Source: Diacronema lutheri
Taxonomy: Eukaryota; Haptophyta; Pavlovophyceae; Pavlovales; Pavlovaceae
Direction of reading: 5' to 3'
DNA length: 64,000 nt
Assembly (NCBI GenBank): GCA_019448385.1
Contig: JAGTXO010000083.1
Coordinates: 1-64,000 of the forward strand
Below are positions 30,377 to 40,770 of the stretch, one piece after another (the stretch's first letter is position 1; every line of letters starts with the position of its first letter). The notes below the pieces were generated by a model, which was not told the DNA's origin, did not search any database, and was given only the letters and a program-made list of their open reading frames with translations. The position numbers and the translations under genes are program-made.

Positions 30377-33300
30377 TTAGAGGTCGTCGAAGGCGTCGTC
30401 GCCAAAGCACGGCTCGTCATCTTCGTCGTCGTTCGTCTCGGGGAACAGGCTGCGCTGCTTGAGATACGCGATCGCGGCGGCGATGCCCTCCTCCTTGAGC
30501 TTGAGCGGGAAGCGCCCCTTCGCCTCGTCCTTGGCGATCGTGCCGCTCGCTTCCGCCGCGCCCGAGCCGCTGTCGATCGCGCCGCCGCCGAGCGCGTTCA
30601 CTACGGCACCGAGCCAGTGCATGCAGTCGAGTGCGGCGAGCTTTTCCGCCGGGCAGTAGGCGACGATGCCGAGCTGCTCGTCGCCCGCCGAGAAAAACAT
30701 CTTGCCGATGTGGCCCGAGCCGCCCTTCCGCTCCTCGGCGCTCTCGTCGACCTCTGCGTTGGCAGCGGCCATCGCAAGGCGCAGGAGGGCCACGTCTCCG
30801 TCTGCGCTGTCGATCGATGTGCTGAGATGCACAGGGGAAGGAAGGAAGGAAGGGGGGGGGGGGGGGGGGGGGGTTGTGAGGCGAAGCGCGCTGGCGATGC
30901 TGACGCCCACGCCGTGGCACCTGCGCACGTGTCGGCGCAGGTGCGCTCACCAGTAGAACTGCAAGCCGAGCATCATGTCTGCAGCACCGGCAATATCGAT
31001 GGCCTTCTTGCCGCCCTCCTTGGCAGCAGCGCGCTCCGCCTTTGCACGCGCGCTGTCCGCGGACGTGGGTGCGTGCGCGTTGGGCTGCGGGCCACGCAGC
31101 GGCGCGGGAGGGCGGCACGACGCGAGTGGCCGACGGGGCGGCGGGAGGGCGCGTCACTGAGCTGCACGCACGCACGATGGGCGCAGCGGTGCGCGCTGCC
31201 CGCGAGCGGATGAGAGCGCGGCTGTACGGACGCGCGCGCCCTCCCGAACTCGACCCGGCTGTACGGACTCGGGCTGTACGGACTTGACCTGGCGCGCGCG
31301 CGGCTGTACGGACGCGCGCGGCGCGCGGCGCGTGCTTCGTGCCGGAGCGCGGCGCCGCACACCTGCCGAGCGGAGGCGCTGTCGGCCGCAGCCTTGCCGC
31401 CCTTGCCCTTACCGCCACCGACGGCAACCTGCACTCCAGCCTCGCCCGCAGCGCCGTGCGGGGCCGGTGCGTGTACGGCCACGTGCGCGAGGAGATGCTG
31501 CGCGATGAAAGCGAGCGGCTCGGCGGGCTGCGCGAGCACGACGGCGTTGACCGCCTCGTGCAGTACCTGCGCGAGCGCGTGCTTCTCGACATAGTCCTTG
31601 GCGGCCAGCTTGGCCGCAGGCGCGGCCTGCTTACCGCCGCCACTTGCCACCTTTGGCGCGCCGCCAACCGCCGCCGCCGCCGCCGCCGCCGGCGGCGGCG
31701 GCTCGGGATCGCCGCCCTTGCCGCCACCGGCGGCGTTGGCCTTGCCGCCACCGCCACCGCCGCCGGCTGCAGCCTTGCGCGCACCGCCTGCATCACCACC
31801 GCTGCCCTTGCCACCGCCGCCCTTACCGGTGGCAGCAGCCGCCGCCGCGGCCGGCTGCGCGAAGGCGACGTCGCCGCGCTCGTCGAGGAAGACGGGCACG
31901 GGCTTGAGCGGCGCGGCGGCCTCGAGCGCCTTCGGGTCGGGCACGGCGGTGCTCTCGTCGGTGAGGACATGGATGGCGCTCACGTCGAGCGCCGTGCAGA
32001 TGTACGCTTCGTTCTCGCGCAGCACGGCGACCTCGTCGAAGGGCGGCGCGAGCTCGAACGCGGCGGCACCCTTCTCCTTGAGCTCGGCGCGCAGCGTCGC
32101 CGCGAAGACCGCCGGGTGCTTGCCGCGGGCCCGCAGCTCGGCCACCTGCCCAAGGGCCTGCATCGCTGACGTGCGCAGCTCGCGCGTCTCGTCGTCGTAG
32201 TGCTGCTTGAGCACGCTGACGGTGAGCAGCTTCCAAGCCGGCGCCTCGCGCGCGACATAGATGCGCACGGCCGCCGCCGCCTTGCGCGCGCCGGCTGCGT
32301 CCTGCGCCTTTGCGCCCGGCTTGCCGCCGGCGCCCGCCTTGCGGTCGAGGTCGGCGCGCATCTCGCGCGTGGCGCGCGCAACGTACGCGCCCTGCTGCTC
32401 GAGCAGCGCGCTCGCGCCCGCGCTCAGGTCCGGCCAGCGCGCGTGCACGATGCAGCCGGACTCGTGCAGCAGCTCCCACACCGCCTCGCCGTAGTGCGGG
32501 CAGATCGGCGCGAGCAGCAGCGCCTGCCACCGGACGAAGCGCACCAGCAGCGGCTTGGACGGCGCGGCGGAGAGCAGACGATACCTGCCCGCCGTGCAGC
32601 ACGTACGCACGCGGCGGCGCGTGAGGCGCGGCCGGGCCGCGCACGCGGCGCGCGCGGCGCTTGGCCCGTACTTGTCACGCGCCTCCTGGAACTCGTGGAA
32701 TCCGTACTTGAGCGCGTCGCGGAAGGCCATGCGCTCGTAGCAGCGCGTCGCTTGGATGCCGAGCCGCACCATCTCGTTTGCAAACCAACGCTCGGCGAAC
32801 GCGCCGTCGGCGGTGGCGGCGGCCGCGTCAGCCTCGCTCGCGCCGCCGTCGGCGAGGAGCGCGCGCATCCAATCAAGCTCCTTGACGAGCTTCTTGATGG
32901 CCATGTCCACCGTCTCGAGCGAAAAGTTCGCGTCCTCGTTCCCGTCGCCCGCGTCGGCGCACGCGAAGCGCGCCGCGTCTGCAGAGTATCGCGTGATCGC
33001 GTCGTGCAGCGTGAGGAAGTTCCCTTCCGACTTTGACATCTTGCGCCCGTCGACGAGCACGTGCCCGTTGGTGAACATGGAGCGCGGCCACAGCTCGGGC
33101 TGGCCCTCCCACACGGCCGCGTGGTTGTACAGCGCCATCGTCAGGTGGTTGTTGATCAGGTCCTTGCCAGAGACGCGCAGGTCGAGCGGGTACCAGAAGC
33201 GGAACTCGCGCACCATGCGCGCGAGCACGTCGGCGGGCAGGCCGGGCGGTGCGGGCTTGGCGAGGAAGACATGGTCGAAGAGCTCATCGGTGCACTGCGC

Positions 33301-36180
33301 GGGGCTAAGCCCGGCGGGCCCAACCGTCTGCCCGGTGATGTCGCCGCCCTGCAGCAGGTGCGCGATCGTGTAGTACGCCATGTAGATCGTCGAGTCCGAC
33401 AGGCTTTCGATGAGGAACTTGTCGTCCCACGGCACGCGCGTGCCCAGGCCGAAGGAGCGCGAGCACGCCCACTCGGCGAGCCAGCTGATCGTCTCGTTGA
33501 ACGCGCAGAGAACCGCCGGGTTGTACATGTCCATCCTCTCGTTGACGTGCTTGCGCACGGCCGCCTGCCACTCCGGCTCGCCGTAGACGAGGTACCTGCT
33601 CGACGATGCAACACGCACAGCCGGCAGCGGCCGAGTGCGCGCAAAAGGGAGCGGGCGGACGGGCGGGTGGGCGGAGGCGAGGGCGCGAGCGCGCTCAGCG
33701 CGCGGGGCGCGGTGCAGAGCAGGGCGTGCGACGCGCGCCAGCCGGCGCGGCAGGGCAGTCAGGTGCGGGCAGGGCATGGTGCGGGCAGGGCATGGTGCGG
33801 GCAGGGCATGGTGCGGACAGGGCATGGTGCGGGCAGGGCATGGTGCGGGCAGGGCAACCATGGTGCGGGCGCGTCCGACGCGCGCACCATTGGTCGACGA
33901 GGGCAACGACGCACTCGTCATCCGAGCGCGAGATCACCTCCTTGTCGGGCTCGAGGTACGTGAGCGCGCTGCCCTGCGCGACCATCAGCGCCTTGCACAG
34001 CGGCTTGGCCTCCTGCACCGTCCTGCCCGCAAACTCGCCCCGCACCATCACGCCCTTGTAGAAGCCCTGCGTGTACACGACGTCGTGCGCCTCGGCGAGC
34101 CGCTCGACGTCGCCCGGCCCCTGCACGCCCAGCTTGGTGCACATCGCCTCAGCGGCGCACGTGCCGATGCCGGCGATCTCGATGATGGCCACGGGCTCGT
34201 ACGGCTCGATCCACTCGGGCTTGATGCCGTAGAACTCCTGCTTCTTCGGCTTCTTCAGCTCGGTGAAGGCGGCGTAGTCGTCGGGCGAGTCGGACGGGAC
34301 GGACGTGACGATCCCCGTCCCCTTGCCCATCTTGATCGAGAGGAGCGGTAGCATGTAGATCACCTCGTACGAGCAGAGCGGCGCACGCAGCGGCAGCCCA
34401 ATCAACTCAGAACCGGGTACGCGCTCGACGAGCACCTCGCACTTGCCAAAGGCCGCAAACGCGTCCTGGAAGGCCATGTTGCGCGCTGCGCGGTGCGAGC
34501 AGACGAACACGTCGCCGCCCGGCTTCTGCTCAAAGGCGCCGTACGTGCCGCTCGGCAGCGCCCAGCAGTTGGTCTGCCCGCACATCGTCTCGGGACGGAG
34601 CGTGGCCGCGATCGCGTACACGGTGCGGCCGCGCAGCGCCGCGAGCGACGGCGGCAGCTCGAGCAGCTGCAGCTTGATGCCCGTGTACCTGTGCGTGCGC
34701 GCGCGCATGCGCGCCGCAGGGCGCGGCGCGTGGCGCGTGGCGTGATCGGCCGTGCCGCCCCTCCGACGCGGCGCGGGCGGCAACCGCGCGCGCGGCGCGC
34801 GCGCGGCGCTCACTCCTGCGGTGCGGCGCCCTCGCCCGTCCGCCTGTCGTGGTCCATGCACGGCTGCCCGTCCGCCTCCGAGTAGATGGCAGGCCGCTTG
34901 CCAAATTTAATCTTGTGCGCCGCGCGCAGTTTGTTGAACTGCCAGCGCACAAAGGCGTCATAGTACGGGTTCACGTCCGTCGTGATGAAGGAGCGGCGAA
35001 AGTCGATCTGCGCGCCAAACGCGACGAGGTCGTCCTTGCCCTTTGGCGGGAAGAATGCGAGCCAGTGCAGCGGGTCGACGAAGCGCATAATCTCATCAGC
35101 GGGCAGACCCATCGAACGCATCACGTCCCATTGGTGCACGACCCCGCCCGACTTGGCCGCAACCTTCGACTTGACCTTCTTGCCCTTCGCGGAGGCGGCG
35201 GCCGCGGCAGCATCGAAGGGCTTGCCCACCTTGAGCTCGGCGCTCGGCGCGGAGCGCGAGCCGACCTGCCCCGCGGCAAGGAGCGGCTGCACGGCGAAGC
35301 GCACGCGGCTGTCGGTGCGCAGCTCGGCCAGGACGCACACGCACCCGCCGCCCTCTTCGTCGGGCACGGCGAACAGGCCGGATGCCTTCACGATGAACGG
35401 CCCCTCCGCTTCGCCCTCCAGACGCTCGCTCACCAGCACCTCATACCCGGCCACCTCGTGCCCGCCCGTGCACGTCGGCGGCCGCCACGCCTGCGCGCGC
35501 GGTCGCGCCGCCCACGTGCGCGCGCGCGCGAGCGCGCGGTGGGCGCCAGCGCAGCGCTGTCGCGGGCGCAACCGTGCGCGTGCGTTCTCGGTGCGCGCGG
35601 CCGCAGCGCGGCTCCGGCCGCTGTGCGCGGGCCGGTCGACGGCGCGCGCCGGGGCGCGCACGAGCGTGACGGAGGTGCCCTCGACGCTCTGGATCGCCGG
35701 CGCGCCGGTGGGGAAGTTGGGCAGCGGCGAGCCGTAGCGCGCGTACTCGTTCTTGAGCTTGTCCGCGCACGCCTTGATAGGCATGCCCGTGCAGTGGAAG
35801 CCGAATGGGAAGAGCGCCCTCTTGCCCTGCATCCGGTTGAACGCGACCGCAAACTCCGCCTTGGTCATCGAGAACGCGTGGCCGAGGTGGAGGCGGCCGT
35901 TCATGTACGGGTACGGGAACGTGACGAGGAACTTGCCCTCGGTCGTGTCCGCGCCCTCGTCCGGCGCGTCCACTTCGAAAGCCCTGCACGCCTGCGAGCG
36001 CGCCGCGCGCGCGCGCGCGCGCGCGCGCGCGTCCGCGGCGGTCGGCGCGCATACGGCGCAGCGCCACCGGTGCTGGCGCCGGCGCGGCGCGGCCCGAGCG
36101 CGGCGAGGCGTGCGCACCGCCCATTTAGCCTGCGCGTGCTGCTGTATCTTGATCAGCTCGTCGCGGCGCGCGGTCGACAT
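30377..36180 (-). CDS. LARS1: Cytosolic leucyl-tRNA synthetase with long fused C-terminal extension
   Basis: Eight exons: 36180-36118, 35991-35662, 35454-34814, 34688-33888, 33595-32672, 32584-31363, 31084-30951, 30806-30377; all phases agree and give 1,514 residues. Class-I motifs are HLGHAF in [16 protein letters not shown] (HIGH) and [13 protein letters not shown]1 editing-domain motifs such as [12 protein letters not shown] are present. Usual cytosolic LeuRS is about 1,050-1,200 residues. Here the family end is followed by a Gly/Ala/Lys-rich linker, a Dpy-30-like motif (about 31596-31488) and a terminal domain ([16 protein letters not shown] ... acidic FGDDAFDDL). The linker frame is continuous, but a separate downstream gene starting inside it is not excluded. 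It charges tRNA-Leu in the cytosol. Divergent from the PAN-domain gene (99 bp). Confidence 0.9.
33762..33860 (-). repeat. 16-bp minisatellite in a LeuRS intron
   Basis: Six copies of a 16-bp unit (plus strand GGTGCGGGCAGGGCAT), one with a single change, fill part of the 292-bp intron 33596-33887. A degenerate extra copy follows near 33861. Confidence 0.85.
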
Positions 36181-36279
36181 GGCGGTGGCGCGCGGGCTCG
36201 TCGCGCGGGTTGAGCGCTCCCTGGATCCACGCGGACGCGACTTTTTGGGCCGAGCCGCGCATGGCGGGCACCAAACGCG
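36181..36279. promoter_or_regulatory. Shared divergent promoter region, LeuRS / PAN-like gene
   Basis: Only 99 bp separate the LeuRS start codon (36180, minus) from the ATG at 36280 (plus), so both transcription starts and 5' leaders must lie here or overlap the genes. No TATA box is evident. Confidence 0.5.
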
Positions 36280-37519
36280 ATGCCGTCCATGCGCGGTATC
36301 GCGGTCGTGGCCGGGCTGAGCTTCGTCGCGCTGCTGTTCGTCTGCGTGAACGTGTCGTTCGACCCGTTGCACACGCGCACGACGCACCGGCACCTCGCGC
36401 AGAAGCGCTTCGCCCTTGGCCCCGAGCCGCTGCCGCGCGCAGCGTCGGCACCGCCGACCGCACGCGCGACGCGCTCGGCCGCCTCGGAGAGTGCCGCTGC
36501 CACAGGCGCGCCGCGCGTGTCGACGGCCGCTGATGCCGACGTGTGCGCCAATGCCTCCACGTACTTGGAGCACACGGAGTTTTGGGGCGGCCTCCTTGTG
36601 TCGGGCGAGCAGAACGCGCAGCGGTCTGCGGCCGAATGCTGCCGCACGTGCCGCGACTACGAGCCGACGATCGAGCTGCAGGAGGGGCGGCCGTGCACGA
36701 CGTTCGTCTTCCATCCGACCAACGGCGCCTGCTGGCTCAAGCACACGTCGCGGCAGCACCTCGCACAGCCCGGCCGAGGGCCGGCCGTGCCATGGACGAG
36801 TGGCGTCCTGCTCGACGGCCACCGGCGGTGCGATGACTGTGTGCTGCCCGCAACGTACACGGGCTGCGTATCGAAGGCGCTGTGCAACACGAGCCGCGAG
36901 TGCGGCTCGCCCGCGATCGACGGCTACGCGCGCATCGACCCAAAGTGCCTCGAGCGCTCGGCGGACGCGCGCCGGTACCTCGAGCTCGTGCGCGCGGGCG
37001 TACGCCTCGACGCGCACGCCGAGGAGGGTGCCGACTTTGACGGGCTCGGCGTGCGGTGGGGCATCGGGCACAAGAAGTCCAACTGGAGCGCGTGCGAGGC
37101 CGCGTGCATCGCCCACCGCCCGAGCGGCGCCGGCCCATTTGGCAGCCTGCCGTGCAACGTGTGGACATGGTGCGGCAATGGCAGCTGCTGGGAGCCGGAC
37201 GCTCACTCGCACTCATTTGGCGACTGCTGGTGCGCGCGCGCGCGCGCGCGCTCGCTGTGCGAGGCGCGCACGCGCCCGTTCGAGTGTCCGCCGACTGCTG
37301 CTCGTGCCGCGCCGCGCGCGCCCCTCCGCGCGCGGCAGGCTCAAATTCTCCGAGCGGCCCGAGGCGGTCGAGGTGAACATGCGCATGCCCATGTCGAAGG
37401 CGTACATGCGCAGGCACAGGCGCGAGATGGCCGGCGGCGTCACGTGGGTGTCGGGCGTGCTCCTTGCGCCCGGCACGCTGATGACCAACGGCACGTGGGG
37501 TCCACGCGCCTTCTGGTGA
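36280..37519 (+). CDS. Signal-anchored cysteine-rich protein with two PAN/apple-like modules
   Basis: Exons 36280-37229 and 37339-37519 (intron phase 2, donor GTGCGCGC) give 376 residues. A short basic N-terminus and hydrophobic helix (around [18 protein letters not shown]) make a type II signal anchor or signal peptide. Two similar modules follow, each with paired cysteines and a CWLK-like centre: [14 protein letters not shown]...[18 protein letters not shown] ending TSGVLL, and [10 protein letters not shown]...CWEPD...GDCWLKFSERP ending VSGVLL. PAN/apple modules bind proteins or sugars outside the cell. The function is not known. uL11m starts 64 bp after its stop on the same strand. Confidence 0.7.
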
Positions 37520-37583
37520 CGTCAGCTTGAGCGAGTGTCGAGTGCAGACAAAGTCGGACTGACGCCATCCACGCGTGGGCAGC

Positions 37584-38198
37584 ATGGCGAAGGCCGGTGC
37601 GACAGCGACGATCCGGCTCGTCATCCCCGCCGGCAAGGCAACGCCCCAACCGCCGGTGGGCAGCGCGCTTGGGCAACGCGGCCTCAACATCATGCAATTT
37701 TGCAAGGAGTTCAACGACCGCACGTCGACGTACGAGGCTCAGGTGCCCGTGCCCGTCGTGATCACCGCGTTCAAGGATCGGACGTTCACATTCGTGACGA
37801 AGACGCCGCCCGTCTCCTACTTCCTCAAGAAGGCGGCAGGAATCACATCCGGGTGCGCGCGCGCGTTCGCACTCGCTTTCGACCGTGTGCGCGCGCGCAC
37901 CATCGCCCGCCCGCTGGCGAGCACCGCTTCACACGCGTGCGGCGTGCGCGCGCACAGGAGCAAGACTCCGGGCACGGCGGTGGCGGGCGAGATCTCGCTG
38001 CAGGCGGTCTACGAGATTGCTCGCGTGAAGCAGACGGAGGCCGCCCTTGCGCGCGTGCCCCTCGAAAGCTTGGCCAAGTCTGTGCTCGGCACCGCGCGCT
38101 CGATGGGCCTAGCCGTGAGGGGAGCCGCGCCGCAGGCGCTTGCCGGATCAACCGCGTCGCCACAAGGCGCCGCACTGGGCGCTCCGCCCGAGCAGTAG
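37584..38198 (+). CDS. MRPL11: Mitochondrial ribosomal protein uL11
   Basis: Exons 37584-37852 and 37958-38198 (phase-2 intron, donor GTGCGCGC) give 169 residues. The uL11 signatures are clear: [46 protein letters not shown] and, after splicing, [26 protein letters not shown]. It binds 23S-type rRNA at the GTPase centre and the ribosomal stalk base. The lack of a long transit peptide and the C-terminal extension fit mitochondrial rather than plastid uL11. A GTG codon upstream is in frame, but the ATG at 37584 sits at the family start. Confidence 0.92.
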   Translation: MAKAGATATIRLVIPAGKATPQPPVGSALGQRGLNIMQFCKEFNDRTSTYEAQVPVPVVITAFKDRTFTFVTKTPPVSYFLKKAAGITSGCARAFALAFDRVRARTIARPLASTASHACGVRAHRSKTPGTAVAGEISLQAVYEIARVKQTEAALARVPLESLAKSVLGTARSMGLAVRGAAPQALAGSTASPQGAALGAPPEQ

Positions 38199-38252
38199 CC
38201 TCCGCCCCCCGCGGACGCTATCCGTACACGCGTACGCGCGGTCCGAACCTGC

Positions 38253-39233
38253 TCAGAACTGCGGCATGCCAAAGTTGGCGTCGGCCAACCGCAGCATGCC
38301 GACGAGCGCGGGCCACGACGGCACGGACGTTGAGCGCTTGCCCACCTTTCCCGACTTTTTCACTGCGATGGTGATGCCGCTGCCGTGCACATCAAAGCCC
38401 TGCGACACGGCGGTCTGCACCTCGGCCGCGAGCCACCGGCCCCACGACTCGGGGCCGCGCGGCGTGTAGAAGACGCCCGCCGCGTCGCCCCACGGCGCGG
38501 CGGCCGCGTCGACGCCGCCCGTGCATCCGGAGGGCTCGACGAGCTTGTCGGCGGGGGCGCCCTCGCGTAGCAGCACGGGCACGACGACGATCTCGCCGTC
38601 GCGCAGCTCCGCCGCGTGCGAGCTCGCGCTCGCGATCACGCGCTCGTACACGCTCGCGCCGCCCGCGACGATCACGACGCGCCGCGCCTTGCGAAAGTCC
38701 TTCACCGCAACGTTTGCGCGCGTCGGCACGCCCTCGGCCGCGCCCTCAGCGCCGGTGCCGCCGCTGCTGCTCACGGCGGAGAGCTGCAGATTGGCCAGCT
38801 CGGCACCGCGCGCAATCCTGCGCAGCTTGGACGCCTGCGCGCGCGAGTCCGTCCAGAGCGAGACGGCGGCAAAGGCAATTACGCCCGCGTCGATGGCAAC
38901 GTTTGGCAGCAGCTCGGCAAGCGGCTGCACGCACACGCCACCCAGCACGCACGAGGCACTGCGCGAGCCCGAGACGAGCAGGGCGACGGAGGCGGAGAAG
39001 GCGGAGAAGGCGGCGATCGTCTGACGCGGCTTGCGGAACGGCGACTCGATCTCCTCGCGCATCAGCTGCTTGGCCGTCCATTGCGTGTCCTCACGGTCGT
39101 CGTTGCCGCCCTCCTTCGCCACGGCGAGGCTGCGCGGCGTGCGCTGCGTCACGCGCGCGCGCGACGGCGCCACGTGTCGCGGCGTTCCGACCATCCCGAC
39201 TGATGCCAAGAGCGCGAGGACGACGGCCGCCAT
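38253..39233 (-). CDS. LPA1/DUF3493-like plastid protein
   Basis: An intronless 326-residue protein. The N-terminus (hydrophobic MAAVVLALLASVGMVG then Arg/Ser/Thr-rich) fits a bipartite targeting sequence to a secondary plastid. The central part matches the DUF3493 core: IESPFRKPRQTIAAFSAFSA, two membrane helices flanking LLPNVAIDAGVIAFAAVSLW and the following basic QASKLRRIARGAELANLQL. A C-terminal soluble region of about 150 residues follows. In plants LPA1 helps photosystem II assembly at the thylakoid; the same role here is by analogy. Convergent with uL11m (54-bp gap) and divergent from the haem lyase gene. Confidence 0.75.
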   Translation of the reverse strand: MAAVVLALLASVGMVGTPRHVAPSRARVTQRTPRSLAVAKEGGNDDREDTQWTAKQLMREEIESPFRKPRQTIAAFSAFSASVALLVSGSRSASCVLGGVCVQPLAELLPNVAIDAGVIAFAAVSLWTDSRAQASKLRRIARGAELANLQLSAVSSSGGTGAEGAAEGVPTRANVAVKDFRKARRVVIVAGGASVYERVIASASSHAAELRDGEIVVVPVLLREGAPADKLVEPSGCTGGVDAAAAPWGDAAGVFYTPRGPESWGRWLAAEVQTAVSQGFDVHGSGITIAVKKSGKVGKRSTSVPSWPALVGMLRLADANFGMPQF

Positions 39234-39264
39234 GTGCGCGCGTGTTCTCGAGTCATCAACAACA
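39234..39264. promoter_or_regulatory. 31-bp divergent promoter gap, LPA1-like / haem lyase
   Basis: Start codons at 39233 (minus) and 39265 (plus) are 31 bp apart, so the two genes must share promoter elements that extend into coding sequence or 5' leaders. The gap is relatively AT-rich (CATCAACAACAATG end). Confidence 0.5.
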
Positions 39265-40722
39265 ATGGGCACCAGCCAGAGCAGCAGCGGGAGCAAGAAT
39301 GGATCGTCAACGGGGGCGAGCCAGAGCAGCAGCCTGTCCGGCGGGTGCCCCGTGCGAGCGCCCGGCATTTCGCGCGCGGCGGACGCGCCGACGGCCGCGC
39401 TGCAGGGCGGCTGCCCCGTCCGGGCGCCCGGCGGGCAGGGCGCGCCCGCCGGCGGCCTCGACCCCACCAATATGATGCCGCCGCCAAACCAGCAGCCGGC
39501 GCCGGGGCAATCGCGCACTCTGTCGGTCGAGCGCGTCGAGTCGACCATCCCGCAGGCGGACGGCGCCTCGCGCTGGGTCTACCCTTCGCCGCAAATGTTC
39601 TACAACGCGCTGATGCGCAAGGGCAAGGCGGAGGGTGGTGAGGAGGACCATATGGACGCCGTCGTCGCGATCCACAACAACATGAACGAGCGCACGTGGA
39701 AGGCGGTGCTCGAGTGGGAGAAGCGGCACTACGACGAGTGCAAGCACCCCACGCTCGCGCGCTTCATGGGCCGCCCGACCGAGCTCTCCGTCGAGGCGCG
39801 CACGCGTTATTGGCTCACCGGCCAGCTCCCGTTCGACCGCCACGATTGGTTTGTCAACCGGTGCGCGATGCGTGATGCGCGCGCGACGCACCGCGCGAGG
39901 TCGCGGCGCATGGGCTGGGCGCACGCGCACGGCGCGCGCGCGTGCGCGACGAGGCGCCCCCCGCCCCCTTGCCCCTACCTTTTACCCCGCCCTCCGCGTG
40001 AGCGCAGCTGCGGGCGCAAGGTGCGCTACGTCATCGACTACTACGACGTGCCCTCGCAGCAGGAGCACGACGAGCTGCCACACTTGGCCGACACGTCCGC
40101 CGTCAAGTCGATCGAGCTGGTCGTCAGGTGCGCGCGCAGCTGCACGCGCGCCCACGCCCCCCTCTCACCTTCTGCCGGCCGTGCCCCTCACGCCCAACGC
40201 CTCGCTGCGCATCGCGCGCGAGCGCCGCGCCCCCCGCGCCTCGCCTCGCGTCGCAGGCCCGCGCTCGACTCGGCCGAGGCGGCGGCGGACCGCGCGGCGG
40301 TTGCGCTCGGCGATGCGACGGCTGCGCTGCGCGCGCGAACCGGCCTGCCCGCGGCCACGTCACCGCAGCGAGCGCAGGCGGATCACGATGGCGGCGAGTC
40401 GCACACGTCTGCCGCTTCGCCTGCCGCTTCGCCTGCCGCCTCCAGCGCGGGTGGGCCGCTGGGCGCGCTGCGCGAGGCGTGCCGCGCGCAGTTCGACGCC
40501 GTCGGTGCGTGCGAGGGCGACGAGGCGTGCGCGCACGCGCACCTCGGGTTGGTGCTGTGCATGGCCAAGCAGGTGTGCGAGGCGGATGCCGCACGCTTCG
40601 AGAAGGCCCTAAACGCCGAGGGTGCGGCCGCGGACGAGGAGCGCGGCGCTGCGTTCGGGCGGATGCAGGAATGCCTCTCCAAATACGCCGCAGACTCGCG
40701 AAAGCGCGGAGGAGCGGCTTGA
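39265..40722 (+). CDS. HCCS: Cytochrome c haem lyase (holocytochrome c synthase) with C-terminal CHCH-like domain
   Basis: Exons 39265-39860, 40008-40127 and 40257-40722 give 393 residues. Two Cys-Pro haem-regulatory motifs (GGCPVRAP) lie in the N-terminus. Core motifs are WVYPSPQMFYNALMRKGK, VVAIHNNMNERTWKAVLEWE with the haem-binding His, RFMGRPTELS, PFDRHDWFVNR, then CGRKVRYVIDYYD and VVRPALDS after splicing. It attaches haem to apocytochrome c in the mitochondrial intermembrane space. Unusually, about 85 residues follow with cysteines in LREACRAQFDAVGACEG, EACAHAHLGLVLCMAKQVC and MQECL, resembling a twin-cysteine CHCH fold. The second intron is a multiple of three and open, so retention would not break the frame. 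Confidence 0.93.
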   Translation: MGTSQSSSGSKNGSSTGASQSSSLSGGCPVRAPGISRAADAPTAALQGGCPVRAPGGQGAPAGGLDPTNMMPPPNQQPAPGQSRTLSVERVESTIPQADGASRWVYPSPQMFYNALMRKGKAEGGEEDHMDAVVAIHNNMNERTWKAVLEWEKRHYDECKHPTLARFMGRPTELSVEARTRYWLTGQLPFDRHDWFVNRCAMRDARATHRARSRRMGWAHAHGARACATRRPPPPCPYLLPRPPRERSCGRKVRYVIDYYDVPSQQEHDELPHLADTSAVKSIELVVRCARSCTRAHAPLSPSAGRAPHAQRLAAHRARAPRPPRLASRRRPALDSAEAAADRAAVALGDATAALRARTGLPAATSPQRAQADHDGGESHTSAASPAASPAASSAGGPLGALREACRAQFDAVGACEGDEACAHAHLGLVLCMAKQVCEADAARFEKALNAEGAAADEERGAAFGRMQECLSKYAADSRKRGGAA

Positions 40723-40770
40723 CGTCAGCTGGCGCGCACATGATGCCATTTGCACTGCATTCATACTGTG

